Part shown: positions 1 through 7,621 of the stretch, in pieces
How positions within the stretch are numbered: the stretch's first letter is position 1
How the letters are laid out: each line of letters opens with the position of its first letter
Origin: Curtobacterium sp. MCJR17_020
GTDB taxonomy: Bacteria; Actinomycetota; Actinomycetes; Actinomycetales; Microbacteriaceae
DNA length: 64,000 bases
Direction: 5' to 3'
Assembly: GCF_003234365.2 (NCBI RefSeq)
Contig: NZ_CP126260.1
Location: 2,666,001-2,730,000 of the forward strand
The notes under the pieces: model-generated
The model's database searches: none
The model's input: the letters and a program-made list of their open reading frames with translations, nothing else
What the model was told of the DNA's origin: nothing
Made by a program: the position numbers and the translations under genes

Positions 1-4
1 GCAT
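1..4 (-). other. possible start codon of a gene running off the left edge
   Basis: An ATG on the minus strand ends the window here. It is preceded by AAAGG five bases upstream, which looks like a ribosome binding site. Only one codon is visible, so nothing can be said about a product. Confidence 0.25.
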
Positions 5-102
5 GACGACCTTTCGAACGGAGAACGTGGCTTCGGTTCGATCGTCCCGCACGACGGCGGTCCGGCGCAGCCCCAGAACGGGGAGCGGGCCGGCGCGGCC
101 CG

Positions 103-906
103 TCACTGCGCGTCGTAGGTGCGGACCCAGTCGATCTGCAGGTTGCCGGCCTTGCCCCAGTTGCCGACCTGCACCATGTAGCGGTGCGGGGTCGTCGGGA
201 CGTTCCGCGCGACCGTGAAGACGAGCTTGCCGTCGAGGTAGTAGTGGATCGCCCGCCCGGGGATCCACTCCGTCGTGTAGGTGTGCCAGTCCCGCCAGGA
301 CACCCGGGTGTTGTAGTTGTCCGACGCCTTCTCGTCCCCGGCCAGCATCGAGTGGTGGAACACCCGCGGCGAGCCGTCGAAGTTGCCCTCGGGGTAGTTG
401 AGTTCGCCGTCCGCCCAGTCGTTCGACGTCGGCCAGAGCATGATCGCTGCGCCGTTCTTGTCGCCGCCGGTGGCACGGGCGCGGATGCTGAACGACCCGC
501 CGACGTGCGACCAGGCGTCCTCGGGGGTGCCGAACGTGCCGGCCGAACCGTGCTCGCCGTCGAGGGCGATGTCCATGTACCCGTCGTGCGCGCTGACCAT
601 CTTGCTCGACCAGTACTTGCCGCCGGTAGCGTCCGGGTACGGCTGCCACGACTGCGCGTACGTCGCCGCGAACGGGCCGTTCGCCGCAGCCGGCGTGTCG
701 AAGTCCACCGAGAAGGTCGGCGTGCGCCCGATGGTCGGATCGGTGGCCACCGTGGTCGGGTGCGGGGTCGGGGTCGCGCTGCTGCTCGATGCGCCGGCCG
801 GGGCCGCCGATGACGTCGCCCGCGACTCCGGCACCGCGGCGGCCGTGATGGCCAGCGCAGCAGCCGCAGCAGCCACCAGGACGACGGTCGTCGCACGCTT
901 GAACAC
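103..906 (-). CDS. secreted glycoside hydrolase family 16-like protein
   Basis: A 267-residue exported protein. Residues 1-30 form a signal peptide (MFKR, an Ala/Val-rich core, then a probable Ala-x-Ala site), followed by a Ser/Thr/Ala/Pro-rich linker to about residue 60. The rest looks like a GH16 beta-jellyroll (family of endo-beta-glucanases, laminarinases and licheninases): there is an SFSIRARA strand, WPTSNDWADGELNYPEG where the catalytic motif sits, HTYTTEWIPG, and IQIDWVRTY-like C-terminal strands. The family motif is E-x-D-x-x-E; here it reads E-L-N-Y-P-E, so both acidic catalytic residues remain but the middle Asp is Asn. The GTG start is supported by GGAGG four bases upstream. It stands alone. 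It probably acts on extracellular or plant wall beta-glucans, but activity is uncertain because of the Asn. Confidence 0.8.
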   Translation of the reverse strand: MFKRATTVVLVAAAAAALAITAAAVPESRATSSAAPAGASSSSATPTPHPTTVATDPTIGRTPTFSVDFDTPAAANGPFAATYAQSWQPYPDATGGKYWSSKMVSAHDGYMDIALDGEHGSAGTFGTPEDAWSHVGGSFSIRARATGGDKNGAAIMLWPTSNDWADGELNYPEGNFDGSPRVFHHSMLAGDEKASDNYNTRVSWRDWHTYTTEWIPGRAIHYYLDGKLVFTVARNVPTTPHRYMVQVGNWGKAGNLQIDWVRTYDAQ

Positions 907-1053
907 GGTACCTCCGTCGGTCGTCCGCCGAGGGGGTACGGGGCGGTGCAGGTGGTCGGTCGCGGGGATCCCCGCGTCCTGACGAGGCTAACCCGCGTCC
1001 TCCCCCGCTGTCTGGTCCGGAGCCAAGGGGTGCGGTTTCCCGCAGACGCAGAA

Positions 1054-1093
1054 ATCCCCGGTCAGGACCTGTTGCAGATCCGTGACCGGGGAT
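1054..1093 (-). terminator. terminator after tRNA-Thr
   Basis: An 11-bp perfect inverted repeat (arms 1054-1064 and 1083-1093) lies just downstream of the tRNA on the minus strand. It is followed by a short TTTCTG tract in the minus sense. Confidence 0.7.
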
Positions 1094-1101
1094 GTGTTCC
1101 G

Positions 1102-1174
1102 AGCCGCCTGTCGGAATCGAACCGACGACCTATTCATTACGAGTGAATCGCTCTACCGACTGAGCTAAGGCGGC
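1102..1174 (-). tRNA. tRNA-Thr (anticodon CGT)
   Basis: The cloverleaf folds fully on the minus strand. It has a 7-bp acceptor GCCGCCT/AGGCGGC, a D-arm TAGCTCAGTCGGTAGAGC, an anticodon stem ATTCA/TGAAT with loop CTCGTAA, and a T-loop GGTTCGATTCC. CCA is not encoded. The anticodon CGU reads ACG. A -10-like TATAGT lies upstream at 1210-1215 and a terminator hairpin follows. Confidence 0.95.
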
Positions 1175-1209
1175 GCGCTCGCTCCGAACCCGGAGCGGCA
1201 CGATCAATG

Positions 1210-1215
1210 ACTATA
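1210..1215 (-). promoter_or_regulatory. -10 element for tRNA-Thr
   Basis: TATAGT on the minus strand lies 35 bases upstream of the tRNA 5' end, leaving room for a short precursor leader. No convincing -35 box was seen. Confidence 0.45.
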
Positions 1216-1220
1216 CAGGC

Positions 1221-1856
1221 TCAGACGAGTGAACGCGAAACGAGCACGCCGAGCTCGGCGAAGGACCTGCGGAGCTCGTCGACCAGGTGCGAACCGGCTT
1301 CGGACCCGGACCACTCCCACCACGCGTGCCGGAGCGCACCGAGCGCCACGATCGACGCCAGGCGCGCCCGACGACGGAGCGCGTCGGGGTCCGCGGCGAG
1401 CTCGGGGTCCTCGCGTTCGAGCCGCCGGGCGACCGCCGCCTGGATCTCGGCCTGGAACTCCTTCATCGACTCCATGCGTCGGCTGAACAGTTCGGGGTTC
1501 GCCCGGAGCACCTGCTGCCGTTCCTCGATGAGTCCGCGTTCCTCGATGAGCTCCTGCGTCGAGTGCACGAGCAGTGCACCGAGGTCCGACAGCAGGTCGC
1601 CGTCCGGTCCCCCGTCGACGAACTCCTGCAGCGCGGCGTCATCGGGCAGCTCCGGGTCGTCCCCGAGGATCGCCTGTTCCTTGCTCGGGAAGTAGTTGAA
1701 GAACGTGCGGGGTGAGACGTCGGCTCGACGCGAGATCTCGTCCACGGTGACCGCTCCGAGGCCGTCCTCGATCGCGATGCGGAGCGCGGCCGCCTGGATG
1801 GCGCGGCGGGTGGCGCGGCGTTTCCGTTCGCGCAGGCCGGGTTCAGCGTCGGGCAT
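1221..1856 (-). CDS. TetR family transcriptional regulator
   Basis: A 211-residue regulator. Residues 8-60 are the TetR N-terminal helix-turn-helix (ATRRAIQAAALRIAIEDGLGAV, VDEISRRADVSPRTFFNYFPSKEQAI), a very typical match. The C-terminal half is helical and rich in Glu/Arg, as expected for the ligand-binding/dimerisation domain of the MftR/ActR-like group. The reading frame is open further upstream, but ATG at 1856 places the HTH at the usual distance from the N-terminus. There is no divergent partner next to it: it lies 49 bases downstream of holB on the same strand, so its target is unknown and it may be part of that transcript. Confidence 0.85.
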   Translation of the reverse strand: MPDAEPGLRERKRRATRRAIQAAALRIAIEDGLGAVTVDEISRRADVSPRTFFNYFPSKEQAILGDDPELPDDAALQEFVDGGPDGDLLSDLGALLVHSTQELIEERGLIEERQQVLRANPELFSRRMESMKEFQAEIQAAVARRLEREDPELAADPDALRRRARLASIVALGALRHAWWEWSGSEAGSHLVDELRRSFAELGVLVSRSLV

Positions 1857-1905
1857 GCCGTGATTGTCCCATGCCCCGCTCGCCGCGGGCAGAGGCCCGT
1901 CGCGG

Positions 1906-3048
1906 TCAGCGCCGGACGCGGGCGATCGTGACGAGCAGCGCCTCGAGCGCGAGCAACGCCGCCACGTTCGCGGCGATCCGCTGCCGGGCGAGGGCGATCG
2001 CGTCGAGCACCTCGAGCGCCGCGGCCGGCGTGACCGACTGCAGGGCCTGGTCGAGGTGGTCGCGCATCGCCAGGTTGACGGGTTCCGCCGGAGCGCCGAG
2101 ACCGAGCAGGAGCAGGTCGCGGTACAGCGAGGACACGTCGACCAGGATGCGGTCGAGACCGTCGCGCAGGCTGCGGGTCGCACGGCGCTTCTGGTCGTCC
2201 TCGAGCAGCCGGAGCTGCGAGCGGAGGGCCGGCGGGATCGTCCCGCCGGGCTCGATGCCGAGCGATCGCAGTGCGGCGTCGCGTTCTTCGGAGTCGCGCT
2301 GCTGCGTGATGGCCTTGGCGTCTTCGTCGGCGACGGCGAGCAGGTCGGCGGCGGCCATCACGGCGTCGCCGACGCTCCGGACGCCGAGCACGGTCGTCAG
2401 GGTGCGGCGGCGACGATCGCGGGCGTCCTCGCTCGTCGCCAGGCGCTGCGCCATGCCGATGTGGCTCTGCGCCTGCCGTGCTGCGTCCATCGCGAGGGCG
2501 CGGTCGATGCCGGTGCGGGCGACCAGCAGGTCGGCGACGGACTCGATGCCGGGGACCCGGAGGCGTACGGAGCGGACGCGCGAGCGGATGGTGGGCAGCA
2601 GGTCGGCTTCACTCGGGGCGCAGAGGATCCAGACGGTGCGCTCCGGAGGTTCTTCGAGCGCCTTGAGCAGCAGGTTCGAGGTGCGTTCCGTCATGCGGTC
2701 GGCGTCCTCGATGATGACGATGCGGTACCGACCGACCGAGGGCGAGTAGTACGACGAGGTCACGAGCTGCCGGATCTCGTCGATCGTGATGATCACGCGC
2801 TGCGTCGTGAGCACCGACACGTCGGGGTGGGTCTTCGCGGTGATCTGCTGCAGGGTGTGGTCGTCGTCGGGACCGTTGCCCACGAGGGCCGCGGCGAACG
2901 CCGTCGCCACGTTCGACCGGCCGGACCCGGGCGGCCCCGTGATCAACCACGAGTGCGTCATGCCGCCGGTGCCGTCGGTCGACTCCGCGGCGTTCCGGAG
3001 GGAGGCGACTGCTTCTTCCTGACCGGTCAGGCCGTCCCACACGCTCAC
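1906..3048 (-). CDS. holB: DNA polymerase III delta' subunit
   Basis: A 380-residue AAA+ clamp-loader subunit that, with gamma/tau and delta, loads the beta clamp. It shows MSVWDGLTGQEEAV at the N-terminus, a P-loop-like GPPGSGRSN near residues 38-46, the ITIDEIRQL segment, IIEDADRMT as Walker B, and NLLLKALEEPP. Two family hallmarks differ. The four Cys zinc module normally lying after the P-loop is missing (the segment reads GNGPDDDHTLQQITAKTHPDV). The SRC arginine-finger motif is SRV (IRSRVRSVRL). The GTG start overlaps the stop of a 22-codon mini-ORF (GTGA), which in turn overlaps tmk, so translation is probably coupled to tmk and topA. Confidence 0.93.
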   Translation of the reverse strand: MSVWDGLTGQEEAVASLRNAAESTDGTGGMTHSWLITGPPGSGRSNVATAFAAALVGNGPDDDHTLQQITAKTHPDVSVLTTQRVIITIDEIRQLVTSSYYSPSVGRYRIVIIEDADRMTERTSNLLLKALEEPPERTVWILCAPSEADLLPTIRSRVRSVRLRVPGIESVADLLVARTGIDRALAMDAARQAQSHIGMAQRLATSEDARDRRRRTLTTVLGVRSVGDAVMAAADLLAVADEDAKAITQQRDSEERDAALRSLGIEPGGTIPPALRSQLRLLEDDQKRRATRSLRDGLDRILVDVSSLYRDLLLLGLGAPAEPVNLAMRDHLDQALQSVTPAAALEVLDAIALARQRIAANVAALLALEALLVTIARVRR

Positions 3049-3113
3049 GGGACCATCCTGTCAGCGACCACCGTCATGCGGGCGATCACCACCTTGCGGG
3101 CGACCACGGTCAT
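3045..3113 (-). CDS. 22-codon mini-ORF coupling tmk to holB
   Basis: A tiny open frame exactly fills the tmk-holB gap. Its ATG overlaps the tmk stop (ATGA) and its TGA overlaps the holB GTG start (GTGA). The peptide is internally repetitive: MTVVARKVVIAR is followed by MTVVADRMVP, reflecting an imperfect DNA repeat. No domain is recognisable and no function should be assumed. The double overlap suggests ribosomes terminating on tmk could reinitiate, cross the gap and reach holB, so the translated act may matter more than the peptide. It could instead be a chance open frame in a degenerate spacer. Confidence 0.45.
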   Translation of the reverse strand: MTVVARKVVIARMTVVADRMVP

Positions 3114-3745
3114 GCCGGGTCGATCGCGACGAGCGGGGCCACCGCGGCACGGATGGCACGCTGCACGTCCTCGGTGGAACCGCCGGCGTCGACCACCAGG
3201 AAGCGGTCGGGCTCGGCCGCCGCCGTGTCCAGGAAGGCCCGTCGCACCGACTCGTGGAACGCCTCGGCCTCGGACTCCAGACGGTCGAACGTGTCGCCAC
3301 GGGCCGCGGCGACCCGTGCGCGTCCGACCGTCACGTCGAGGTCGAGCAGGATCGTCAGGTCCGGCGCCAGGCCGTCCGCCGCCCACTCCGACACCGAGCG
3401 GATGTGCTCGGCGCCGAGGCCGCGCGCGACGCCCTGGTAGGCGACCGACGAGTCGATGTACCGGTCCTGCAGCACGACCTCGTCGCGGGCGATCGCGGGA
3501 CGCACCACCGTCTCGACGTGGTGTGCGCGGTCTGCCGCGTACAACAGCGCCTCGGCTCGGGGCGACACGTGCCCACGCTCGTGCAGCACGATCTCGCGGA
3601 TCCGGAGGCCCAGATCGGTGCCGCCGGGTTCGCGGGTGCGCAGGACGGTCCGGCCGTGCTCGACGAGCCACGCCGAGAGCAGCTCGGCCTGGGTCGTTTT
3701 ACCCGCGCCGTCGCCGCCCTCGAGCGTGATGAACCGTCCGGTCAC
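3110..3745 (-). CDS. tmk: thymidylate kinase
   Basis: A 211-residue dTMP kinase (dTMP + ATP to dTDP + ADP), cytosolic, in dTTP synthesis. The P-loop GGDGAGKTT occupies residues 10-18, the DRY-type motif appears as LQDRYIDSSVAYQG near residue 90, and the EPGGT (substrate site) and LDLDVTVGRAR segments follow. Length is typical. The GTG start overlaps the topA stop (GTGA), and its own stop overlaps the start of the mini-ORF that leads into holB. Grouping with topA and holB makes one replication-related transcription unit. Confidence 0.96.
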   Translation of the reverse strand: MTGRFITLEGGDGAGKTTQAELLSAWLVEHGRTVLRTREPGGTDLGLRIREIVLHERGHVSPRAEALLYAADRAHHVETVVRPAIARDEVVLQDRYIDSSVAYQGVARGLGAEHIRSVSEWAADGLAPDLTILLDLDVTVGRARVAAARGDTFDRLESEAEAFHESVRRAFLDTAAAEPDRFLVVDAGGSTEDVQRAIRAAVAPLVAIDPA

Positions 3746-6549
3746 TTCTTCTTCGCCGGCGCCCGTCGGGCCGGCGTCTTCTTCTTGACCGGGCCCTTGG
3801 CACGCTTGTCCGCGATGAGCTGGACCGCACGGGCGTGGTCGACGGCCTCGACGTCCTCGCCCTTCGGGATCGTCGCGTTCGTCTCGCCGTCGGTGACGTA
3901 GGGGCCGAAGCGGCCGTCCTTCATCTTGATCGGCTTGCCGGACACGGGGTCCGCCTCGAACTCCTTCAGCGCGGAGCTCGCGGCACGGTTGCCGCCGTAC
4001 TTTGGCTGCGAGAAGATCTCGAGCGCACCGGGGAGGTCGATGTCGAAGATCGCGTCCTCGCCCGGGAGCGTCCGGGTGTCCGTCCCCTTCTTCAGGTACG
4101 GGCCGTAGCGACCGTTCTGCGCGGTGATGTCGTTGCCGGTCTCCGGGTCCTGTCCGACGACGCGGGGCAGGTCGAGGAGCTTCAGCGCGGTCTCGAGGTC
4201 GACGGTCGCCGGGTCCATCGACTTGAAGAGCGAGGCGGTCCGTTCCTTGGGCGCCGCGGCCTTCTTCGTCGTCTTCTTCGCCGGGGCCTTCTTCGCCGGG
4301 GCCTTCTTGCCGGTCGTCGTCTCGGCGGGGGCCTCGGCCGCTGCGGGCTCCGGGGCGGCGGCCGTGGCGTCGACGACCTCGCCGGTCTTCGGGTCGACGG
4401 TGGGCTCGGGCTCGGGGGTGCGCTCCGTCACGTAGGGGCCGAAGCGGCCGTCCTTCGCCAGGACCTCCTTGCCTGTGTCCGGGTTGATGCCCACGACGCG
4501 GTCGCCGATGACGGGAGCATCGACGAGTTCCTTGGCCTTCTCGACGGTCAGCTCGTCGGGTGCCAGGTCCTCGGGGACGTTGACGCGACGCGGCTTCTCC
4601 GGGTCGTCGCTCGGCACCTCGATGTACGGGCCGTAGCGACCGATCCGCAGGGTGAGGCCCGGTGCGAGTTCGACCGAGTTGATCTCACGCGCGTCGATCT
4701 CGCCGAGGTTGTCGATGACGGTCCGCAGGCCGCGCTGGTCGTCGTCGCCACCACCGAAGTAGAAGCCCTTGAGCCAGTCGACCCGGTCCGCGTCGCCGCG
4801 GGCGATCCGGTCGAGGTCCTCTTCCATCTCGGCGGTGAAGTCGTACTCCACCAGTTCGCCGAAGTACTCCTCGAGCAGCCGGACCACGCTGAACGCGATC
4901 CAGTTCGGCACGAGCTGGGTGCCGCGCAGGGACACGTAGCCGCGGTCGATGATCGTCGGGCTGATCGTCGGGTAGGTCGACGGACGCCCGATCCCGAGCT
5001 CTTCCAGCGTCTTGATGAGGCTGGCCTCGGTGAAGCGCGGCGGGGGCGTGGTGTCGTGCCCCTTCGCCAGCACGTCGTGCACCTCGAGGTGCTCGCCCTG
5101 CTTGACGTCGGGCAGTGCGACGTCCTGACCGGCACGCTCGCTCGACTCGTGGCGGTCCTCGTCGCGGCCTTCCTCGTAGGCGCTGAGGAACCCGCGGAAG
5201 GTGATGACGGTGCCGGACGCGGTGAACTCGGCGTCCGTGCCGTTCGCGGTCGACGTGATGCCCTCGACCGACTCGGTCGACGAGATGCCGAGCACGATCG
5301 ATGCGGTCGAACCCTTGGCGTCCGCCATCTGGGACGCGACGGTGCGCTTCCAGATGAGGTCGTAGAGCCGCCACTCGACACCGGTGAGCGTGCCCTGGAG
5401 CTCCTGCGGGGTGCGGAAGGAGTCGCCCGAGGGACGGATCGCCTCGTGGGCCTCTTGCGCGTTCTTGCTCTTGCTCGCGTACAGACGGGGCTTGTCCGGC
5501 ACTGTCGCGGCGCCGTACAGGTCGGCCGCCTGCTTGCGGGCCGCGTCGATCGCCTGCTTCGAGAGCGAGACCGAGTCGGTACGGATGTAGGTGATGTACC
5601 CGTTCTCGTACAGCGTCTGCGCCGCACGCGCCGTCTGCCGCGGCGACAGGCGCAGCTTGCGCGCTGCCTCCTGCTGCAGGGTCGACGTGGTGAACGGTGC
5701 CGCCGGACGGCGGGTGTACGGCTTCGAGTCGACGCTGCGGACGGTGGCGTCCCCGGCGCGCTCGAGCACGGTGGTCAGCGAGGCGGCTGCGGCCTCGTCG
5801 AGACGCACGACGTCACCGCTGAGCGCACCGCGGTCGTCGAAGTCGCGTCCCGAGGCGACGCGCGTGCCCTGGAGCCGGGCGAGTCGCGCCGAGAAGGAGG
5901 ACTCCCCTGTCTTCTCGAACCGAGCGGAGAGGTCCCAGTAGTTGGCCGAGACGAAGGCGAGCCGCTCGCGTTCGCGGTCGACCACGAGCCGGGTCGCGGC
6001 GGACTGCACACGACCGGCGGAGAGGCCGGGGGCGACCTTGCGCCACAGGACCGGCGAGACCTCGTACCCGTAGAGACGGTCGAGGATGCGGCGGGTCTCT
6101 TGTGCGTCGACGAGGGCGGTGTCGAGCTCACGGGTGGCCTCCTGCGCACGCTGGATCGCCTCCTTCGTGATCTCGTGGAAGACCATCCGCTTGACGGGGA
6201 CCTTCGGCTTGAGGACCTGGAGCAGGTGCCAGGCGATCGCTTCACCCTCGCGGTCTTCATCTGTTGCGAGGTAGAGCTCGTCGGCATCCTTCAGCGCACG
6301 CTTGAGCTCGGCGACCGTCTTCTTCTTGGCGTCGGACACGACGTAGTACGGCTCGAAGCCGTTGTCGACGTCCACCGAGAACTTGCCGAGGGAGCCCTTC
6401 TTGAGCTCGGCCGGCAGGTTCTTGGGCTCGACGAGGTCGCGGATGTGTCCGACCGAGGCCTGGACTTCGTATCCGTCACCGAGGTATTGCGCGATCGTCT
6501 TCGCCTTCGCAGGGCTCTCGACGATCACGAGCTTCTTCGTGCCTGGCAC
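3742..6549 (-). CDS. topA: DNA topoisomerase I (type IA)
   Basis: A 935-residue enzyme that relaxes negative supercoils. It has an N-terminal Toprim domain with KLVIVESPAKAKTI and the metal-binding YLATDEDREGEAIAWH, and the active-site Tyr in GYITYIRTDSVSLS. Instead of Cys4 zinc ribbons the C-terminus carries four repeated RFGPYV/RYGPYL modules, as in mycobacterial TopoI. A Lys/Ala/Pro-rich linker (KKAPAKKAPAKKTTKKA) separates modules, and a basic tail ends the protein. I chose GTG at 6549 because AAGGAG lies four bases upstream and the protein then starts just before KKLVIVES; an upstream in-frame start would add 13 unlikely residues. It heads the topA-tmk-mini-ORF-holB unit, joined by 4-base overlaps. 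Confidence 0.96.
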   Translation of the reverse strand: MPGTKKLVIVESPAKAKTIAQYLGDGYEVQASVGHIRDLVEPKNLPAELKKGSLGKFSVDVDNGFEPYYVVSDAKKKTVAELKRALKDADELYLATDEDREGEAIAWHLLQVLKPKVPVKRMVFHEITKEAIQRAQEATRELDTALVDAQETRRILDRLYGYEVSPVLWRKVAPGLSAGRVQSAATRLVVDRERERLAFVSANYWDLSARFEKTGESSFSARLARLQGTRVASGRDFDDRGALSGDVVRLDEAAAASLTTVLERAGDATVRSVDSKPYTRRPAAPFTTSTLQQEAARKLRLSPRQTARAAQTLYENGYITYIRTDSVSLSKQAIDAARKQAADLYGAATVPDKPRLYASKSKNAQEAHEAIRPSGDSFRTPQELQGTLTGVEWRLYDLIWKRTVASQMADAKGSTASIVLGISSTESVEGITSTANGTDAEFTASGTVITFRGFLSAYEEGRDEDRHESSERAGQDVALPDVKQGEHLEVHDVLAKGHDTTPPPRFTEASLIKTLEELGIGRPSTYPTISPTIIDRGYVSLRGTQLVPNWIAFSVVRLLEEYFGELVEYDFTAEMEEDLDRIARGDADRVDWLKGFYFGGGDDDQRGLRTVIDNLGEIDAREINSVELAPGLTLRIGRYGPYIEVPSDDPEKPRRVNVPEDLAPDELTVEKAKELVDAPVIGDRVVGINPDTGKEVLAKDGRFGPYVTERTPEPEPTVDPKTGEVVDATAAAPEPAAAEAPAETTTGKKAPAKKAPAKKTTKKAAAPKERTASLFKSMDPATVDLETALKLLDLPRVVGQDPETGNDITAQNGRYGPYLKKGTDTRTLPGEDAIFDIDLPGALEIFSQPKYGGNRAASSALKEFEADPVSGKPIKMKDGRFGPYVTDGETNATIPKGEDVEAVDHARAVQLIADKRAKGPVKKKTPARRAPAKKK

Positions 6550-7013
6550 GTGTCTCCTTGATCCGTGGTGCTGGTCGGCCCTGGACACGAACGTGTCCGG
6601 GTCGCCCGGGACATCGGTGACCGGTGGCCGACAGGCACACCATACACACCGTGGTCGGGGTGGTCGTCCGCCGGACCGGCGACCGCGGACGCGCCGACGG
6701 CGAACGGTCCGGAGCCGACGACCACCCGCACCCGGGCCGTCGCGGCGGCGAGGTCACAGGCCACGAGGGCCGAGCCGTTCGCCCGTGCGACCCGCTCGGC
6801 GACGTCGCACGGCGAGCCGGTCAGGAGTCCGACGGACGCCGCAGCGGCCGAGGTCGCGGCGGTGTCGGCCGCATCCCCGGCCCGGACTGCCTGCGTGCGG
6901 TGTCCGGCGGCGGCGAGCGCCGACGACGCGACGAGTACCCCGACGCCGAGGACGGCGGCGACGAGCACGGTCACCGAACCGCGCTCGCGGTCAGCGTCCC
7001 CCGGCCGCAGCAC
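6525..7013 (-). CDS. Rv3654c-like TadE family protein
   Basis: A small exported or membrane-anchored protein of 162 residues with an N-terminal pilin-like segment: GSVTVLVAAVLGVGVLVASSALAAAGHRTQAVRAGDAADTAA, then a short Cys-containing domain (SPCDVAERVARANGSALVACDL). It matches the third small gene of actinobacterial Tad loci (Rv3654c group). The GTG start at 7013 overlaps the end of the upstream TadE-like gene by 23 bases. Its tail is odd: after VAGPADDHPDHG it runs on in low-quality sequence and overlaps the topA start by 25 bases. Homologues usually end near the GPA, so a frameshift near the 3' end or simple drift of the tail is possible. Confidence 0.6.
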   Translation of the reverse strand: MLRPGDADRERGSVTVLVAAVLGVGVLVASSALAAAGHRTQAVRAGDAADTAATSAAAASVGLLTGSPCDVAERVARANGSALVACDLAAATARVRVVVGSGPFAVGASAVAGPADDHPDHGVYGVPVGHRSPMSRATRTRSCPGPTSTTDQGDTCQARRSS

Positions 7014-7341
7014 ACGCCGTCGCCCGGAGCGGCAGTGCCGAGAACGGACCGGTGCCGCCGCGCGTGGCGTCGACGCACACCAGGTCGTCGGTGCGCCGGA
7101 CCGTGACGGAGGATCCGGGCGCGATCCGCTCGGCGGCGGCGAGTCCGACGCCGTCGTCCCCGCGCCCGACGCCGCGCGCAGCTGCCGCGGCGGCCGACTG
7201 CAGGCGTCCTCGTCCGTCGACGACCAGCACGGCCGCGACGAGCAGGGTGAGGACGAGTGCGACGGCGGGCAGCACGACCGCGAACTCGACCGTGACCGAG
7301 CCCCGGTCAGAGCGCCGCGCTTGGTCACAGCGAGAGGGCAC
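6991..7341 (-). CDS. TadE-like pseudopilin
   Basis: A 116-residue small membrane protein. After a short basic, polar leader it has GSVTVEFAVVLPAVALVLTLLVAAVLVVDGRGRLQSAAAAAARG, the classic TadE layout (processing-site Glu five residues into the hydrophobic segment, then an alpha helix). The C-terminal part contains two Cys residues. It overlaps the preceding pilin gene by 17 bases and the next gene by 23, so the cluster is translationally coupled. It is presumed a minor pilin or assembly factor of the Tad/Flp apparatus. Confidence 0.75.
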   Translation of the reverse strand: MPSRCDQARRSDRGSVTVEFAVVLPAVALVLTLLVAAVLVVDGRGRLQSAAAAAARGVGRGDDGVGLAAAERIAPGSSVTVRRTDDLVCVDATRGGTGPFSALPLRATACAAAGGR

Positions 7342-7537
7342 CGCGGACGAGCTCGGTGAGGATGGTCTGCACCTCGCCCGAGCGCATGACGGCGACGAGC
7401 ACGCCGGCGAACGCCACGGCGGCGAGGATGACGACCGCGTACTCGGCGGTCGCGGACCCCTGGTCGTCCTGCGCGACGGCGCGGAGCCGGTCGATGACGC
7501 GGCTGGTGCGACGGATTCGGTTCGGGGTGGTGCTCAT
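7325..7537 (-). CDS. DUF4244 Flp-like pilin
   Basis: A 70-residue protein with a short cytoplasmic leader (VIDRLRAVAQDDQG) and the Flp-like segment SATAEYAVVILAAVAFAGVLVAVMRSGEVQTILTELV. The G-SATAEYAV junction resembles prepilin peptidase sites of Flp pilins. This is the usual candidate for the major pilin subunit in actinobacterial Tad loci. It sits between the membrane assembly protein upstream and TadE-like genes downstream. No prepilin peptidase gene is in the window. Confidence 0.8.
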   Translation of the reverse strand: MSTTPNRIRRTSRVIDRLRAVAQDDQGSATAEYAVVILAAVAFAGVLVAVMRSGEVQTILTELVRGALSL

Positions 7538-7621
7538 TTGTTCGTCCCTTCTGTTGCGGTGATCCCAGCGTCGCGCGTGGCCACCGCACGATCGGGGCCT
7601 CGAGCGGCATCTGTGGAGAGG

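Noticed and set aside
1864..3729. A 621-codon open frame antisense to holB and tmk.
   Set aside because: It is Arg/Gly/Val-rich with no domain and is covered by well-supported genes on the other strand.
3835..6561. A 908-codon open frame antisense to topA.
   Set aside because: It mirrors topA with no start signal or recognisable fold; such frames arise in high-GC DNA opposite real genes.
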